Below are positions 51,378-59,079 of a DNA stretch of 64,000 bases, piece by piece. A program made the translations under genes and the position numbers. Below the pieces are notes generated by a model. It was not told the DNA's origin. It did not search any database and worked only from the letters and a program-made list of their open reading frames with translations. Where the stretch lies: the NCBI GenBank assembly GCA_040382055.1, contig JBEIGE010000016.1, forward strand, positions 7,981 to 71,980, in the 5' to 3' direction. The DNA comes from JBEIGE01 sp040382055 (GTDB lineage: Bacteria; Pseudomonadota; Gammaproteobacteria; Burkholderiales; Burkholderiaceae_C). Position 1 is the stretch's first letter. Each line of letters opens with the position of its first letter.

Positions 51378-52532
51378 ATGCCTGTTGTTTTTCAACGTCC
51401 GCCGTTTTATATACGCGCTTTTTCCTTGTTGCGAGGCTTTGATGGGCCGCTGGCTTTTGCCGTGTTTTTACTGGTGTGTGCCGGGATGTTGACCATGTAT
51501 TCCTCCGGCTTTGACCACGGTACCCGGTTTATGGATCACGGCCGCAATATGCTCATTGCCGGTTTCATCATGTTTGTGGTGGCACAAATTCCACCGCAGC
51601 GTCTGATGAATCTGGCCGTGCCCTTGTATGTGGCAGGTGTCGCCCTGCTGATTGCGGTGGCCATCTTCGGCATTACCAAAAAGGGAGCGCGGCGCTGGAT
51701 CAATATCGGCATCACCATCCAGCCCAGTGAAATCCTGAAAATCGGCATGCCCCTCATGCTGGCCTGGTGGTTCCAGAAACGCGAGGGGCAGATGCGACCG
51801 TTAGATTTTTTAGTCGCGACGCTCTTGCTGGCTGTTCCGGTTGTCCTGATCCTCAAGCAACCGGATCTGGGAACCTCGCTGCTGGTTCTGGCGGCCGGCT
51901 TGTCGGTGATCTTTTTTGCTGGCCTGAGCTGGAAATGGGTCCTTCCCCCGGTGGTACTGGGCGTCGTGGGCATTGTCCTGCTTGTTTTCTTTGAGCCCGA
52001 GTTATGTGCTGAGGGAGTTCGCTGGGGGGTGCTGCGGGATTATCAGCAACAGCGTATTTGCACTTTGCTAGACCCCACGCGTGACCCCTTGGGCAAAGGC
52101 TTTCACATCATTCAAGGCATGATTGCCATCGGCTCCGGTGGTTTTTTTGGCAAGGGATTCATGCAGGGCACACAGACCCATCTGGAATTTATCCCCGAGC
52201 GCACCACCGATTTTATTTTTGCGGCTTACGCAGAAGAGTTCGGCTTGTTTGGCAACCTCTTGCTGATTGCCGCTTTCATCTTCCTTATTTTGCGCGGCCT
52301 GACTATCGCCTTGCAGGCGTCCACCCTTTTTTCGCGCCTGCTGGCCGCCAGCGTCACCATGATTTTCTTCACCTACGCCTTTGTCAATATGGGCATGGTT
52401 AGCGGAATTTTGCCGGTGGTGGGCGTGCCACTTCCCTTCATCAGCTATGGCGGCACGGCCATGGTGACTTTGGGGATGGGGCTGGGAATTTTGATGTCGA
52501 TTGCCAAGGCCAAACGGCTGGTTCAGTCATGA
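51378..52532 (+). CDS. rodA: SEDS-family rod-shape peptidoglycan polymerase RodA
   Basis: 384 residues, about ten membrane segments. KKGARRWINIGITIQPSEILKIGMPLMLAWWF, the RodA-specific internal stretch YQQQRICTLLDPTRDPLGKGFHIIQGMIAIGSGGFFGKGFMQGTQTHLEFIPERTTDFIFAAYAEEFG and GVPLPFISYGGTAM. It polymerises side-wall glycan with PBP2. mreBCD and mrdA are not in the window. A GATAAT (51364-51369) lies just ahead of the ATG. It overlaps the next gene by 4 bases. Confidence 0.96.
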   Translation: MPVVFQRPPFYIRAFSLLRGFDGPLAFAVFLLVCAGMLTMYSSGFDHGTRFMDHGRNMLIAGFIMFVVAQIPPQRLMNLAVPLYVAGVALLIAVAIFGITKKGARRWINIGITIQPSEILKIGMPLMLAWWFQKREGQMRPLDFLVATLLLAVPVVLILKQPDLGTSLLVLAAGLSVIFFAGLSWKWVLPPVVLGVVGIVLLVFFEPELCAEGVRWGVLRDYQQQRICTLLDPTRDPLGKGFHIIQGMIAIGSGGFFGKGFMQGTQTHLEFIPERTTDFIFAAYAEEFGLFGNLLLIAAFIFLILRGLTIALQASTLFSRLLAASVTMIFFTYAFVNMGMVSGILPVVGVPLPFISYGGTAMVTLGMGLGILMSIAKAKRLVQS

Positions 52533-53413
52533 AGCCTCTGCCAGATCATTTCCCGGTGGCGGTGGTGGGTGTCGGCAATATGGGTGCCGCAATAGCTGCC
52601 AACCTGTTGGCCCGGGGCTGGACAGTTCATGTGCATGATGTGATCGAGACGCGAACACGTGATTTGGTGCCTTTTGGGGCTTTTGCCCATGCCAGTCCCT
52701 CTGATGCAGCTATGAATAGCGTAGCACTTATTGTGTGCGTTGTAGATGCGCCGCAGTGCGAGGCCGTGTTGTTTGGTGTTGACGGTGTGGCTCATGCCAT
52801 GCAGCCCGGCCAGATGGTGATGCTGTGCCCCACGCTGTCGCCAGAAGATGTTGCTTCTTTGGCGCACCGCTTGCAGTCGCGTGGGCTGCATGTGATCGAT
52901 GCCCCCATGTCTGGTGGCCCGGCACGCGCCCGGGACGGCAGCATGAGCCTCATGGTGGCTTGTGACAACGCAGTGTTTGATGAGTTCAGCGCCTTGATTT
53001 ACGCGCTTTCCACCAAGGTGTTTCGCATTGGCGAGCGTGTGGGTGACGGGGCCCGGACCAAGTTGGTGAACAACCTGGCTGCCGGCATTAATCTGGTGGC
53101 TGCGGCCGAAGTGATGGCCATGGCGCAGCGCATGGGCCTGGATTTGCCCACCACCCTGGACGTGATTGAGCAATCGAGCGGTCAGAGTTGGATCGGTTCA
53201 GACCGGATAAGGCGTGCCATTACCGGGGATTACGCGCCCCGCGCCCACATGACCTTGCTGGAAAAAGACACTCGCCTGGCGGTGGCGGCGGCGCAACAAG
53301 TGGGCTTTGTCGGTCCTTTGGGGCCGGCCGCCAGAGACGCTTTTGCCCAAGCCAGCGCTTCTGGATTGGCCGAGATGGACGACGCGGCCTTGTTGAAATG
53401 GCTTACGCCCTAA
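52529..53413 (+). CDS. NAD(P)-dependent 3-hydroxyisobutyrate-dehydrogenase-family oxidoreductase
   Basis: 294 residues. Nucleotide-binding VAVVGVGNMGAAIAANLLARGWTVHVHD, substrate motif VIDAPMSGGPARARDGSMSLMVA and catalytic Lys in GARTKLVNNLAAGINLVAAAEVMAMAQR. The family acts on beta-hydroxyacids. Substrate cannot be told; the neighbours (rodA, tldD) give no hint. It overlaps rodA by 4 bases. A short stretch around 52691-52725 resembles the intragenic repeat seen in dapF, in shortened form. Confidence 0.85.
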   Translation: MKPLPDHFPVAVVGVGNMGAAIAANLLARGWTVHVHDVIETRTRDLVPFGAFAHASPSDAAMNSVALIVCVVDAPQCEAVLFGVDGVAHAMQPGQMVMLCPTLSPEDVASLAHRLQSRGLHVIDAPMSGGPARARDGSMSLMVACDNAVFDEFSALIYALSTKVFRIGERVGDGARTKLVNNLAAGINLVAAAEVMAMAQRMGLDLPTTLDVIEQSSGQSWIGSDRIRRAITGDYAPRAHMTLLEKDTRLAVAAAQQVGFVGPLGPAARDAFAQASASGLAEMDDAALLKWLTP

Positions 53414-53416
53414 AAT
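53411..53416 (+). promoter_or_regulatory. -10-like hexamer TAAAAT before tldD
   Basis: TAAAAT ends 6 bases before the tldD ATG, placing a predicted transcription start on the A of the start codon. A TTGTTG at 53390-53395 with 15 bases between is a possible -35. It overlaps the end of the upstream gene. Confidence 0.3.
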
Positions 53417-53422
53417 GAACTC

Positions 53423-54883
53423 ATGATTTCACGCGAACCCACCCTTGAATGCTTGGCTATAGCCAAGGATCTGTTACTCACCCCTTTCGGTCTGGATGAG
53501 TCCCATCTGTTTCGTGCCTTGTCCGAAATCCGGGCACATCAGGTCGATCAGGCGGACTTGTACTTCCAGTACACACGCAGCGAGGGCTGGAGCCTGGAAG
53601 AGGGCATCGTCAAGACTGGCTCTTTCAGTATTGACCAGGGGGTGGGTGTGCGTGCAGTCAGCGGCGAGAAAACCGCGTTTGCTTATTCAGACGATATTTC
53701 CGAGGCCTCATTGCTGGACGCCGCGCACACCGTACGCACCATTTCCAGTGCTTCCCTGTCCCGTAAAGTCAAAACAGCAGCCCGCAAGATTGCAAGCTCG
53801 CGCTCACTCTACAAGGGCATAGACCCGATCAGCACCCTGGGCAGCACCGCCAAAGTGAAGTTGCTGGAGAAAGTGGAGCAACTCGCCCGTGCCAAAGACC
53901 CCCGGGTTGCCCAGGTGATGGCCAGTCTGGCCAGTGAATACGACGTTGTGATGGTCGCGCGTGCCGACGGAACGCTGGCCGCTGACGTGCGCCCGTTGGT
54001 GCGCCTAAGTGTGACGGTGATTGCCGAGCAGAATGGCCGCCGCGAAATGGGCTCAGCCGGGGGTGGTGGCCGCTTTGGCCTGGCCTATTTTGATGACGCC
54101 TGTATCGCGCAGTATGTGGATCAGGCAGTCAAGGCGGCCCTGACCAACCTTGAATCGCGACCGGCCCCGGCTGGCGAAATGACCGTGGTGCTTGGGCCCG
54201 GCTGGCCCGGCATCTTGTTGCATGAAGCCATCGGTCACGGCTTGGAGGGCGATTTCAATCGCAAAGGCTCTAGCGCCTTTGCCGGCCGGGTGGGCCAGCG
54301 TGTGGCCGCCAAGGGCGTGACCGTGCTGGACGACGGCACGCTGGCCGATCGCCGTGGATCGCTCAATGTGGACGATGAAGGTTGCGCCTCCCAGCGCAAT
54401 GTGCTCATTGAAGACGGCATTCTCAAGGGCTACATTCAGGACGGCATGAACGCTCGCCTGATGAAGACCAAACCCACTGGGAACGGACGGCGCGAAAGCT
54501 ACGCCCATATTCCCATGCCACGCATGACCAATACCTATATGCTGGCGGGGCAAAAAGCGCCGGAAGAAATTGTGGCGAGCATCAAAAAAGGCCTCTATGC
54601 CACCAATTTCGGCGGTGGTCAGGTTGACATCACATCCGGTAAATTTGTCTTCTCGGCCAGCGAAGCCTATTGGGTTGAAAACGGGAAAATTCTCTATCCG
54701 GTTAAAGGCGCCACGCTGGTCGGCAGCGGTCCGGAGTGTCTGAAACGCGTGAGCATGATCGGCAACGACATGCAGCTCGACAGCGGTGTGGGTACCTGCG
54801 GCAAGGAAGGCCAGAGCGTTCCTGTGGGAGTGGGTCAACCTACGCTGCGCATTGATGGCCTGACGGTGGGCGGCACAGCCTGA
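53423..54883 (+). CDS. tldD: Metalloprotease TldD
   Basis: 486 residues. The zinc motif HExxxH is in ILLHEAIGHGLEGDFNRKGSS, with downstream Cys- and Gly-rich segments (DDGTLADRRGSLNVDDEGCASQRNVLIEDGILKGYIQDGMNARLM, MPRMTNTYMLAG, CGKEGQSVPVGVGQPTLRIDGLTVGG). TldD works with TldE (PmbA) to trim unfolded peptides and some modified peptides. tldE is not in the window. Complete length. Confidence 0.95.
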   Translation: MISREPTLECLAIAKDLLLTPFGLDESHLFRALSEIRAHQVDQADLYFQYTRSEGWSLEEGIVKTGSFSIDQGVGVRAVSGEKTAFAYSDDISEASLLDAAHTVRTISSASLSRKVKTAARKIASSRSLYKGIDPISTLGSTAKVKLLEKVEQLARAKDPRVAQVMASLASEYDVVMVARADGTLAADVRPLVRLSVTVIAEQNGRREMGSAGGGGRFGLAYFDDACIAQYVDQAVKAALTNLESRPAPAGEMTVVLGPGWPGILLHEAIGHGLEGDFNRKGSSAFAGRVGQRVAAKGVTVLDDGTLADRRGSLNVDDEGCASQRNVLIEDGILKGYIQDGMNARLMKTKPTGNGRRESYAHIPMPRMTNTYMLAGQKAPEEIVASIKKGLYATNFGGGQVDITSGKFVFSASEAYWVENGKILYPVKGATLVGSGPECLKRVSMIGNDMQLDSGVGTCGKEGQSVPVGVGQPTLRIDGLTVGGTA

Positions 54884-54891
54884 GTGCTGTT

Positions 54892-54922
54892 TTGAGGCGC
54901 TTGGCCTTGACTGTGCTACATT
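54892..54922 (+). promoter_or_regulatory. Possible promoter of the DAHP-synthase leader
   Basis: TTGAGG at 54892-54897 and an extended -10, TG-c-TACATT, at 54914-54922. Spacing of 19 bases is long, so the extended -10 would have to compensate. A start at the usual distance would fall at about 54929, one base before the leader-peptide ATG, which has no ribosome-binding site. The alternative TTGACT (54907) would put the start inside the leader. Confidence 0.35.
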
Positions 54923-54929
54923 CCTTGCT

Positions 54930-54998
54930 ATGAAATCAGTGCATTTTTACTTTAGTTACTTTTGGTTCTCAAGCGCCACCGGCGGTAGAGAGTTTTGA
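54930..54998 (+). CDS. Aromatic leader peptide of the DAHP synthase gene
   Basis: 22-codon open frame starting MKSVH and containing FYFSYFWF at residues 6-13: four Phe, two Tyr and one Trp in eight codons. It ends with TGA at 54996. The density of aromatic codons directly upstream of a DAHP synthase gene, in front of a rho-independent terminator, is the classical design of an attenuation leader (compare pheA and trp leaders). The segment after the aromatic codons (54976-54986) is an exact copy of the 3' arm of the terminator. Confidence 0.85.
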   Translation: MKSVHFYFSYFWFSSATGGREF

Positions 54999-55037
54999 AC
55001 GTAGCTAGAAACGTACTGAATTCCCAAAAACCGCCGG
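54976..55037 (+). promoter_or_regulatory. Predicted antiterminator of the DAHP-synthase attenuator
   Basis: CCGGCGG at 54979-54985, inside the leader frame between the aromatic codons and the stop, is complementary to CCGCCGG at 55031-55037. Pairing of these would use up the 5' arm of the terminator. A ribosome stalled on the aromatic codons would leave most of 54979-54985 free and so allow readthrough, whereas one that reaches the stop codon would cover it. The 11-mer CCACCGGCGGT occurs at 54976-54986 and again at 55038-55048. Confidence 0.7.
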
Positions 55038-55056
55038 CCACCGGCGGTTTTTTTTT
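55026..55056 (+). terminator. Rho-independent attenuator terminator before the DAHP synthase gene
   Basis: Stem CCGCCGG (55031-55037), loop CCA, CCGGCGG (55041-55047), extended by A5/T5 and followed by nine T. It lies 45 bases before the DAHP synthase ATG and after the leader peptide, so it acts as an attenuator rather than as the end of tldD alone. Confidence 0.88.
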
Positions 55057-55100
55057 GAACCCGATTTAACACTGCGAGACCCGACCGAAGAAGGACACAC

Positions 55101-56228
55101 ATGACTGCCAAAACAACTGCCCCCAGTGCTGATGCCTGGTATTCGAACCCCGGTGAAAAGACCAGCCGCACCGACGACGAACGCATCAAGGACATCACTG
55201 TGTTACCTCCTCCCGAACACCTCATCCGATTTTTCCCTATCCGTGGCACACCGGTGGAGACACTGATCTCCAATGCGCGGCGCAGTATTCACAACATCAT
55301 GGCAGGAAAAGACGACAGACTCTTGGTCATCATTGGTCCGTGCTCCATACATGATCCAGCGGCTGCGCTGGACTACGCTCGTCGCCTCCAGGACCAGCGC
55401 CTCAAATACGCAGACACGCTGGAAATCGTGATGCGTGTTTATTTTGAGAAGCCACGCACCACCGTGGGCTGGAAAGGCTTGATCAATGACCCTTACCTGG
55501 ATGAGAGTTTTCGCATTGACGAAGGCCTGCGCATTGCCCGCCAGTTGCTCATTGAGATCAATCGCCTCGGCTTGCCCGCTGGCAGCGAGTTTCTGGACGT
55601 GATTTCGCCTCAGTACATCGGCGACCTGATTTCCTGGGGCGCCATTGGTGCGCGTACGACCGAGAGCCAGGTTCACCGGGAGCTGGCCTCAGGCTTGTCA
55701 GCCCCGATTGGCTTTAAAAACGGCACAGACGGCAACATCAAAATTGCTACCGATGCCATCCAGGCGGCGGCGCGCGGGCACCATTTTTTGTCAGTCCACA
55801 AAAATGGCAAGGTGGCCATTGTCCAGACCAACGGCAATAAGGATTGCCATGTCATCCTGCGCGGCGGCAAAACCACCAACTACGATGCCGCCAGTGTTCA
55901 AGCGGCCTGCAAAGACTTGACCGCGGCCAAGTTGCCTGCCACCCTGATGGTCGACTGCAGCCATGCCAACAGCAGCAAACAGCACGAGAAACAGCTGGAG
56001 GTGGCACGCGATGTTGCAGCGCAGGTGGCCGCCGGGTCTCGCAGTGTGTTTGGCTTGATGATCGAGAGCCATCTCAAAGACGGCGCGCAAAAGTTTACGC
56101 CCGGCAAAGACGATGCAGGCAAGCTTGAGTACGGCAAAAGCATTACCGATGCCTGCTTGGGGTGGGACGACTCCCTGCAATGCCTAGACGTGTTGTCGGA
56201 AGCAGTGAAGGTGCGACGGACAAGCTGA
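55101..56228 (+). CDS. aroG: 3-deoxy-7-phosphoheptulonate (DAHP) synthase, class I
   Basis: 375 residues, AroF/AroG/AroH type I-alpha. Phosphoenolpyruvate and metal-site motifs: LLVIIGPCSIHDP, MRVYFEKPRTTVGWKGLINDP, GARTTESQVHRELASGLSAPIGFKNGTDG, HVILRGGKTTNYD and VDCSHANSSKQHEKQ. It starts aromatic amino acid synthesis. The isoenzyme class (Phe-, Tyr- or Trp-sensitive) is not clear by eye, so the symbol is provisional. AAGGA precedes the ATG. Expression is probably controlled by the leader peptide and attenuator just upstream. Confidence 0.94.
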   Translation: MTAKTTAPSADAWYSNPGEKTSRTDDERIKDITVLPPPEHLIRFFPIRGTPVETLISNARRSIHNIMAGKDDRLLVIIGPCSIHDPAAALDYARRLQDQRLKYADTLEIVMRVYFEKPRTTVGWKGLINDPYLDESFRIDEGLRIARQLLIEINRLGLPAGSEFLDVISPQYIGDLISWGAIGARTTESQVHRELASGLSAPIGFKNGTDGNIKIATDAIQAAARGHHFLSVHKNGKVAIVQTNGNKDCHVILRGGKTTNYDAASVQAACKDLTAAKLPATLMVDCSHANSSKQHEKQLEVARDVAAQVAAGSRSVFGLMIESHLKDGAQKFTPGKDDAGKLEYGKSITDACLGWDDSLQCLDVLSEAVKVRRTS

Positions 56229-56319
56229 GGGTTGATTGCTATCTAAGGTCTAGGCGGGACAGGCGGCCATGCTATCCAATCCATGACCCATGGTCCGCAG
56301 GTTGGAGCGCAGGCTGGAA

Positions 56320-57714
56320 TCAAGCTAATGCATCCATCAGTTTCTGATGTATGCCGCCAAAGCTGCCATTGCTCATGCAGACAATGTTGTCGCCTGGCCG
56401 GGCGGCTTGCACAACTTGTGTTGTGAGCTCTTCAATACTGCCACTGACCTTGGCTCGTCCTCCCATTGGTGCCAGTGCCTCGGCTGCATTCCAGTCCAGC
56501 CCGCCGCTGTGGCAAAACGCCAAGTTTGCTTGTTCCAGAGACCATGGCAACTGATCTTTCATGCTGCCGGTCTTCATGGTGTTGGAGCGTGGTTCGAATA
56601 CCGCGAGAATGCGAGCGGATTTGCCAACTTTACGCCGCAGGCCGTCCAGGGTGGTGCGAATGGCCGTGGGGTGGTGGGCAAAGTCGTCATACACCGTGAT
56701 CTCCTGACCCGCAACGCCCACCTTGCCACGCAGCTCCATGCGGCGGCGAACATTCTCAAACGTGCCCAAGGCTGCAGCAGCAACTTGAGGGGACACGCCC
56801 ACGTGGTCGGCAGCTGCTATCGCCGCCAAAGCATTCAGCTGGTTATGAACGCCTGTCAGTGCCCACTTCACATGTCCGACGGGCTCGCCACGGTGAATCA
56901 CCTCAAATGAATCGGGTTCTCCCAGCGCCGTGAAATCACTCACCGCAGCGCCAAAGCTTCGCACATCGCTCCAGCAGCCGGCATGCAGCACCCGGGTCAG
57001 GCTTTCTTCCAGGCCATTGACAACAACCCGGCCTGAACCGTGAGGCCCTTGGCCCGGAACGGTTCTTACCAGGTGATGAAATTGCCGCTCAATAGCCGCC
57101 AGATCATCAAAAATATCGGCGTGGTCAAACTCCAGGTTGTTCAGAACAACGGTGCGTGGTCGGTAATGAACAAACTTGCTGCGTTTGTCAAAAAAGGCGG
57201 TGTCATATTCATCCGCCTCAATCACAAAGCACTTTTGTTGCCCCAGACGGGCAGAGACCCCAAAGTTCAAAGGTACCCCGCCCACCAGAAAGCCGGGTGC
57301 CAAGCCAGCCGATTCGAGAATCCAGGCCAGCATTGAGGTGGTCGTGGTTTTGCCATGCGTACCGGCTACCGCCAGTACATGGCGGCCCTGCAACACATGC
57401 TCAGACAGCCACTGAGGTCCACTGGTATAGGGCAAACCTGAGTCCAGGATGGCTTCCATCAGCGGGAATTTCGGGGTTCCGTCGGGCAAGTGCTTGCGAC
57501 TCACCACATTGCCGACAATAAAACAGTCAGGTTTGAATTCCAGCTGGTCCGCGCCGAAGCCCTCAGTCAGATTAATGCCCAGTGATCGCAACTGGTCGCT
57601 CATGGGCGGGTATACCCCGGCGTCACATCCGGTCACGGTGTGACCGGCTTCACGTGCCAGCGCAGCCAGACCGCCCATGAAAGTGCCGCAGATACCCAGG
57701 ATATGAATGTGCAT
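56320..57714 (-). CDS. mpl: UDP-N-acetylmuramate:L-alanyl-gamma-D-glutamyl-meso-diaminopimelate ligase Mpl
   Basis: 464 residues, Mur ligase fold. Starts MHIHILGICGTFMGGLAALAREAGH, the Mpl signature, then GTHGKTTTTSMLAWIL, EADEYDTAFFDKRSKFVHYRPRTVVLNNLEFDHADIF and YDDFAHHPTAIRTTL. It reattaches recycled tripeptide to UDP-MurNAc, bypassing murC, murD and murE. It is divergent from the gene at 57789. Confidence 0.96.
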   Translation of the reverse strand: MHIHILGICGTFMGGLAALAREAGHTVTGCDAGVYPPMSDQLRSLGINLTEGFGADQLEFKPDCFIVGNVVSRKHLPDGTPKFPLMEAILDSGLPYTSGPQWLSEHVLQGRHVLAVAGTHGKTTTTSMLAWILESAGLAPGFLVGGVPLNFGVSARLGQQKCFVIEADEYDTAFFDKRSKFVHYRPRTVVLNNLEFDHADIFDDLAAIERQFHHLVRTVPGQGPHGSGRVVVNGLEESLTRVLHAGCWSDVRSFGAAVSDFTALGEPDSFEVIHRGEPVGHVKWALTGVHNQLNALAAIAAADHVGVSPQVAAAALGTFENVRRRMELRGKVGVAGQEITVYDDFAHHPTAIRTTLDGLRRKVGKSARILAVFEPRSNTMKTGSMKDQLPWSLEQANLAFCHSGGLDWNAAEALAPMGGRAKVSGSIEELTTQVVQAARPGDNIVCMSNGSFGGIHQKLMDALA

Positions 57715-57788
57715 GTGCCGATTCTAGGTCGGCCTAATCTTGTAAACCTTTGCGAAGTCCAGACCTATCCGCATGCACAATCAAGACC

Positions 57789-58379
57789 ATGAGAACCGAG
57801 CCTTCAGAAATTGCACATACTGCCGCCCGTTTGGTGGTTGAGGACGGTCTTGAGTATGGTGCGGCCAAGCACCAGGCCATCAAACAGCTGGGATTGCCCA
57901 ACCGGACGGCTTTGCCTGGCAATGAGGAGCTGGAAGAGGCTGTGGCGGAGTACATCGCGCTTTTTTGTGCAGAGTCTCAGCCAGTCGAATTGCTGGCCTT
58001 GCGCCAATTGGCCTTGGTCTGGATGACGCGTTTAGCTGCTTTTCGCCCGTATCTGGGGGGCGCGGTTTGGCATGGAACCGCGACGCGGCACTCGGACATT
58101 TTTATTCAGTTGTTTTGTGATGATGAAAAATCAGCCGAAATTGCCCTGATTGATCAAGGCGTCCGCTATCAGCCGGGTACGCTCAACGGGCTGCACGGAA
58201 AGCCAGTGCCTGTGTTGAGCATCCAGAGCAGATGTGAGGCTTTAAATGAGATGATTGGCATTCATCTGACGGTTTATGACCGTGATGATGTTCGTGGCGC
58301 GCTGCTTGCAGACTCGAAAAAGAGGGCTCCCCGAGGGGATTTGGCGGCCGTTCGCCGCTTATTGAATGATTCACCATGA
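57789..58379 (+). CDS. Hypothetical protein with nucleotidyltransferase-like segment
   Basis: 196 residues from the ATG at 57789 (MRTEPSEIAHTAARLVVEDGLEYGAAKHQAIKQLGL); an upstream in-frame start at 57750 is weaker. The N-terminal half is helical with a long conserved-looking pattern (AKHQAIKQLGLPNRTALPGNEELEEAVAEYIALF). The middle reads YLGGAVWHGTATRHSDIFIQLFCDDEKSAEIALID, similar to the G-T-xx-SDID active-site strand of nucleotidyltransferases, but it has SDI where two Asp are usual. Function unknown. It overlaps the TlpA-like gene by 4 bases and is divergent from mpl. Confidence 0.75.
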   Translation: MRTEPSEIAHTAARLVVEDGLEYGAAKHQAIKQLGLPNRTALPGNEELEEAVAEYIALFCAESQPVELLALRQLALVWMTRLAAFRPYLGGAVWHGTATRHSDIFIQLFCDDEKSAEIALIDQGVRYQPGTLNGLHGKPVPVLSIQSRCEALNEMIGIHLTVYDRDDVRGALLADSKKRAPRGDLAAVRRLLNDSP

Positions 58380-58948
58380 ATGAAGAACACCCCCTCCTCG
58401 CGGTCGATGCTGCCAAACTTGCAGACGCCAGGCGCCGACTCTGGCTCTTTGGTTCTGCTTCGGCAGCGGCAGGTTTAGCCGGCACCGCATTGGGTTTCTG
58501 GCGCTTTACCGCGCAGGAAGCCTTGCCGCAGGCCGTAGCAGCCTTTTGGCAATTGCAGCTGGAGACGCCCACAGGTGAGACGCTCTCCATGGCGCGATTC
58601 AAGGGAGCCCCCTTACTGGTTAATTTTTGGGCTACCTGGTGCCCGCCGTGCATCGAGGAGTTGCCTTTATTGGATGCCTTTTTTCGTGAAAATTTGTCAA
58701 ATGGTTGGCAAGTGGTGGGAATTGCAGTGGACAAGCCGGCCGCTGTGCGAGAGTTTCTGGCGCGACAACCCTTGTCATTTCCTTCGGTCTTGGCCGGATT
58801 TGCGGGGTCAGAGCTTGGCAAATCACTGGGCAATATCAGCGGTGGCCTTCCCTTTACCGTCACAATGGGGCGAGATGGAAATGTCACGAACCGTAAACTC
58901 GGTAAAGTTTCAGTCTCGGATTTAAGCAGCTGGCGTGAGTTAAAGTAG
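58376..58948 (+). CDS. TlpA-family thiol-disulfide oxidoreductase
   Basis: 190 residues. One N-terminal membrane segment (LWLFGSASAAAGLAGTALGFW) anchors a periplasmic thioredoxin fold with catalytic motif WATWCPPCIEELP, then VVGIAVDKPAAVREFL and the cis-Pro loop GGLPFTVTMGRDG. Family members reduce disulfides for cytochrome c maturation or protein folding. Partners are not nearby. Its ATG overlaps the upstream gene. Confidence 0.88.
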   Translation: MNEEHPLLAVDAAKLADARRRLWLFGSASAAAGLAGTALGFWRFTAQEALPQAVAAFWQLQLETPTGETLSMARFKGAPLLVNFWATWCPPCIEELPLLDAFFRENLSNGWQVVGIAVDKPAAVREFLARQPLSFPSVLAGFAGSELGKSLGNISGGLPFTVTMGRDGNVTNRKLGKVSVSDLSSWRELK

Positions 58949-59079
58949 AGTCAAAGCTTGACTTGTTGGGGTCAACAGCCACTCTCCGTCATGGACGGGT
59001 TGCTGCTGGATGGTTTAAGTTAAGCACAATTAATTGATTTTGAATTCAGTTCAAGACAAGTGAAAAGATTGGAATATTT
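58949..59079 (+). promoter_or_regulatory. accBC leader region with two small hairpins
   Basis: 131 bases between the TlpA-like gene and accB. TGTTG-GGGT-CAACA (58964-58977) and CCGTC-ATG-GACGG (58986-58998) could form adjacent small hairpins; the remaining ~75 bases are very AT-rich. There is no T run after either hairpin. It probably includes the accB promoter; no confident -35/-10 pair was assigned. Confidence 0.3.

Noticed and set aside
58949..59079. Riboswitch upstream of accB
   Set aside because: Two small hairpins exist but match no riboswitch architecture that I know, and no expression platform is visible.
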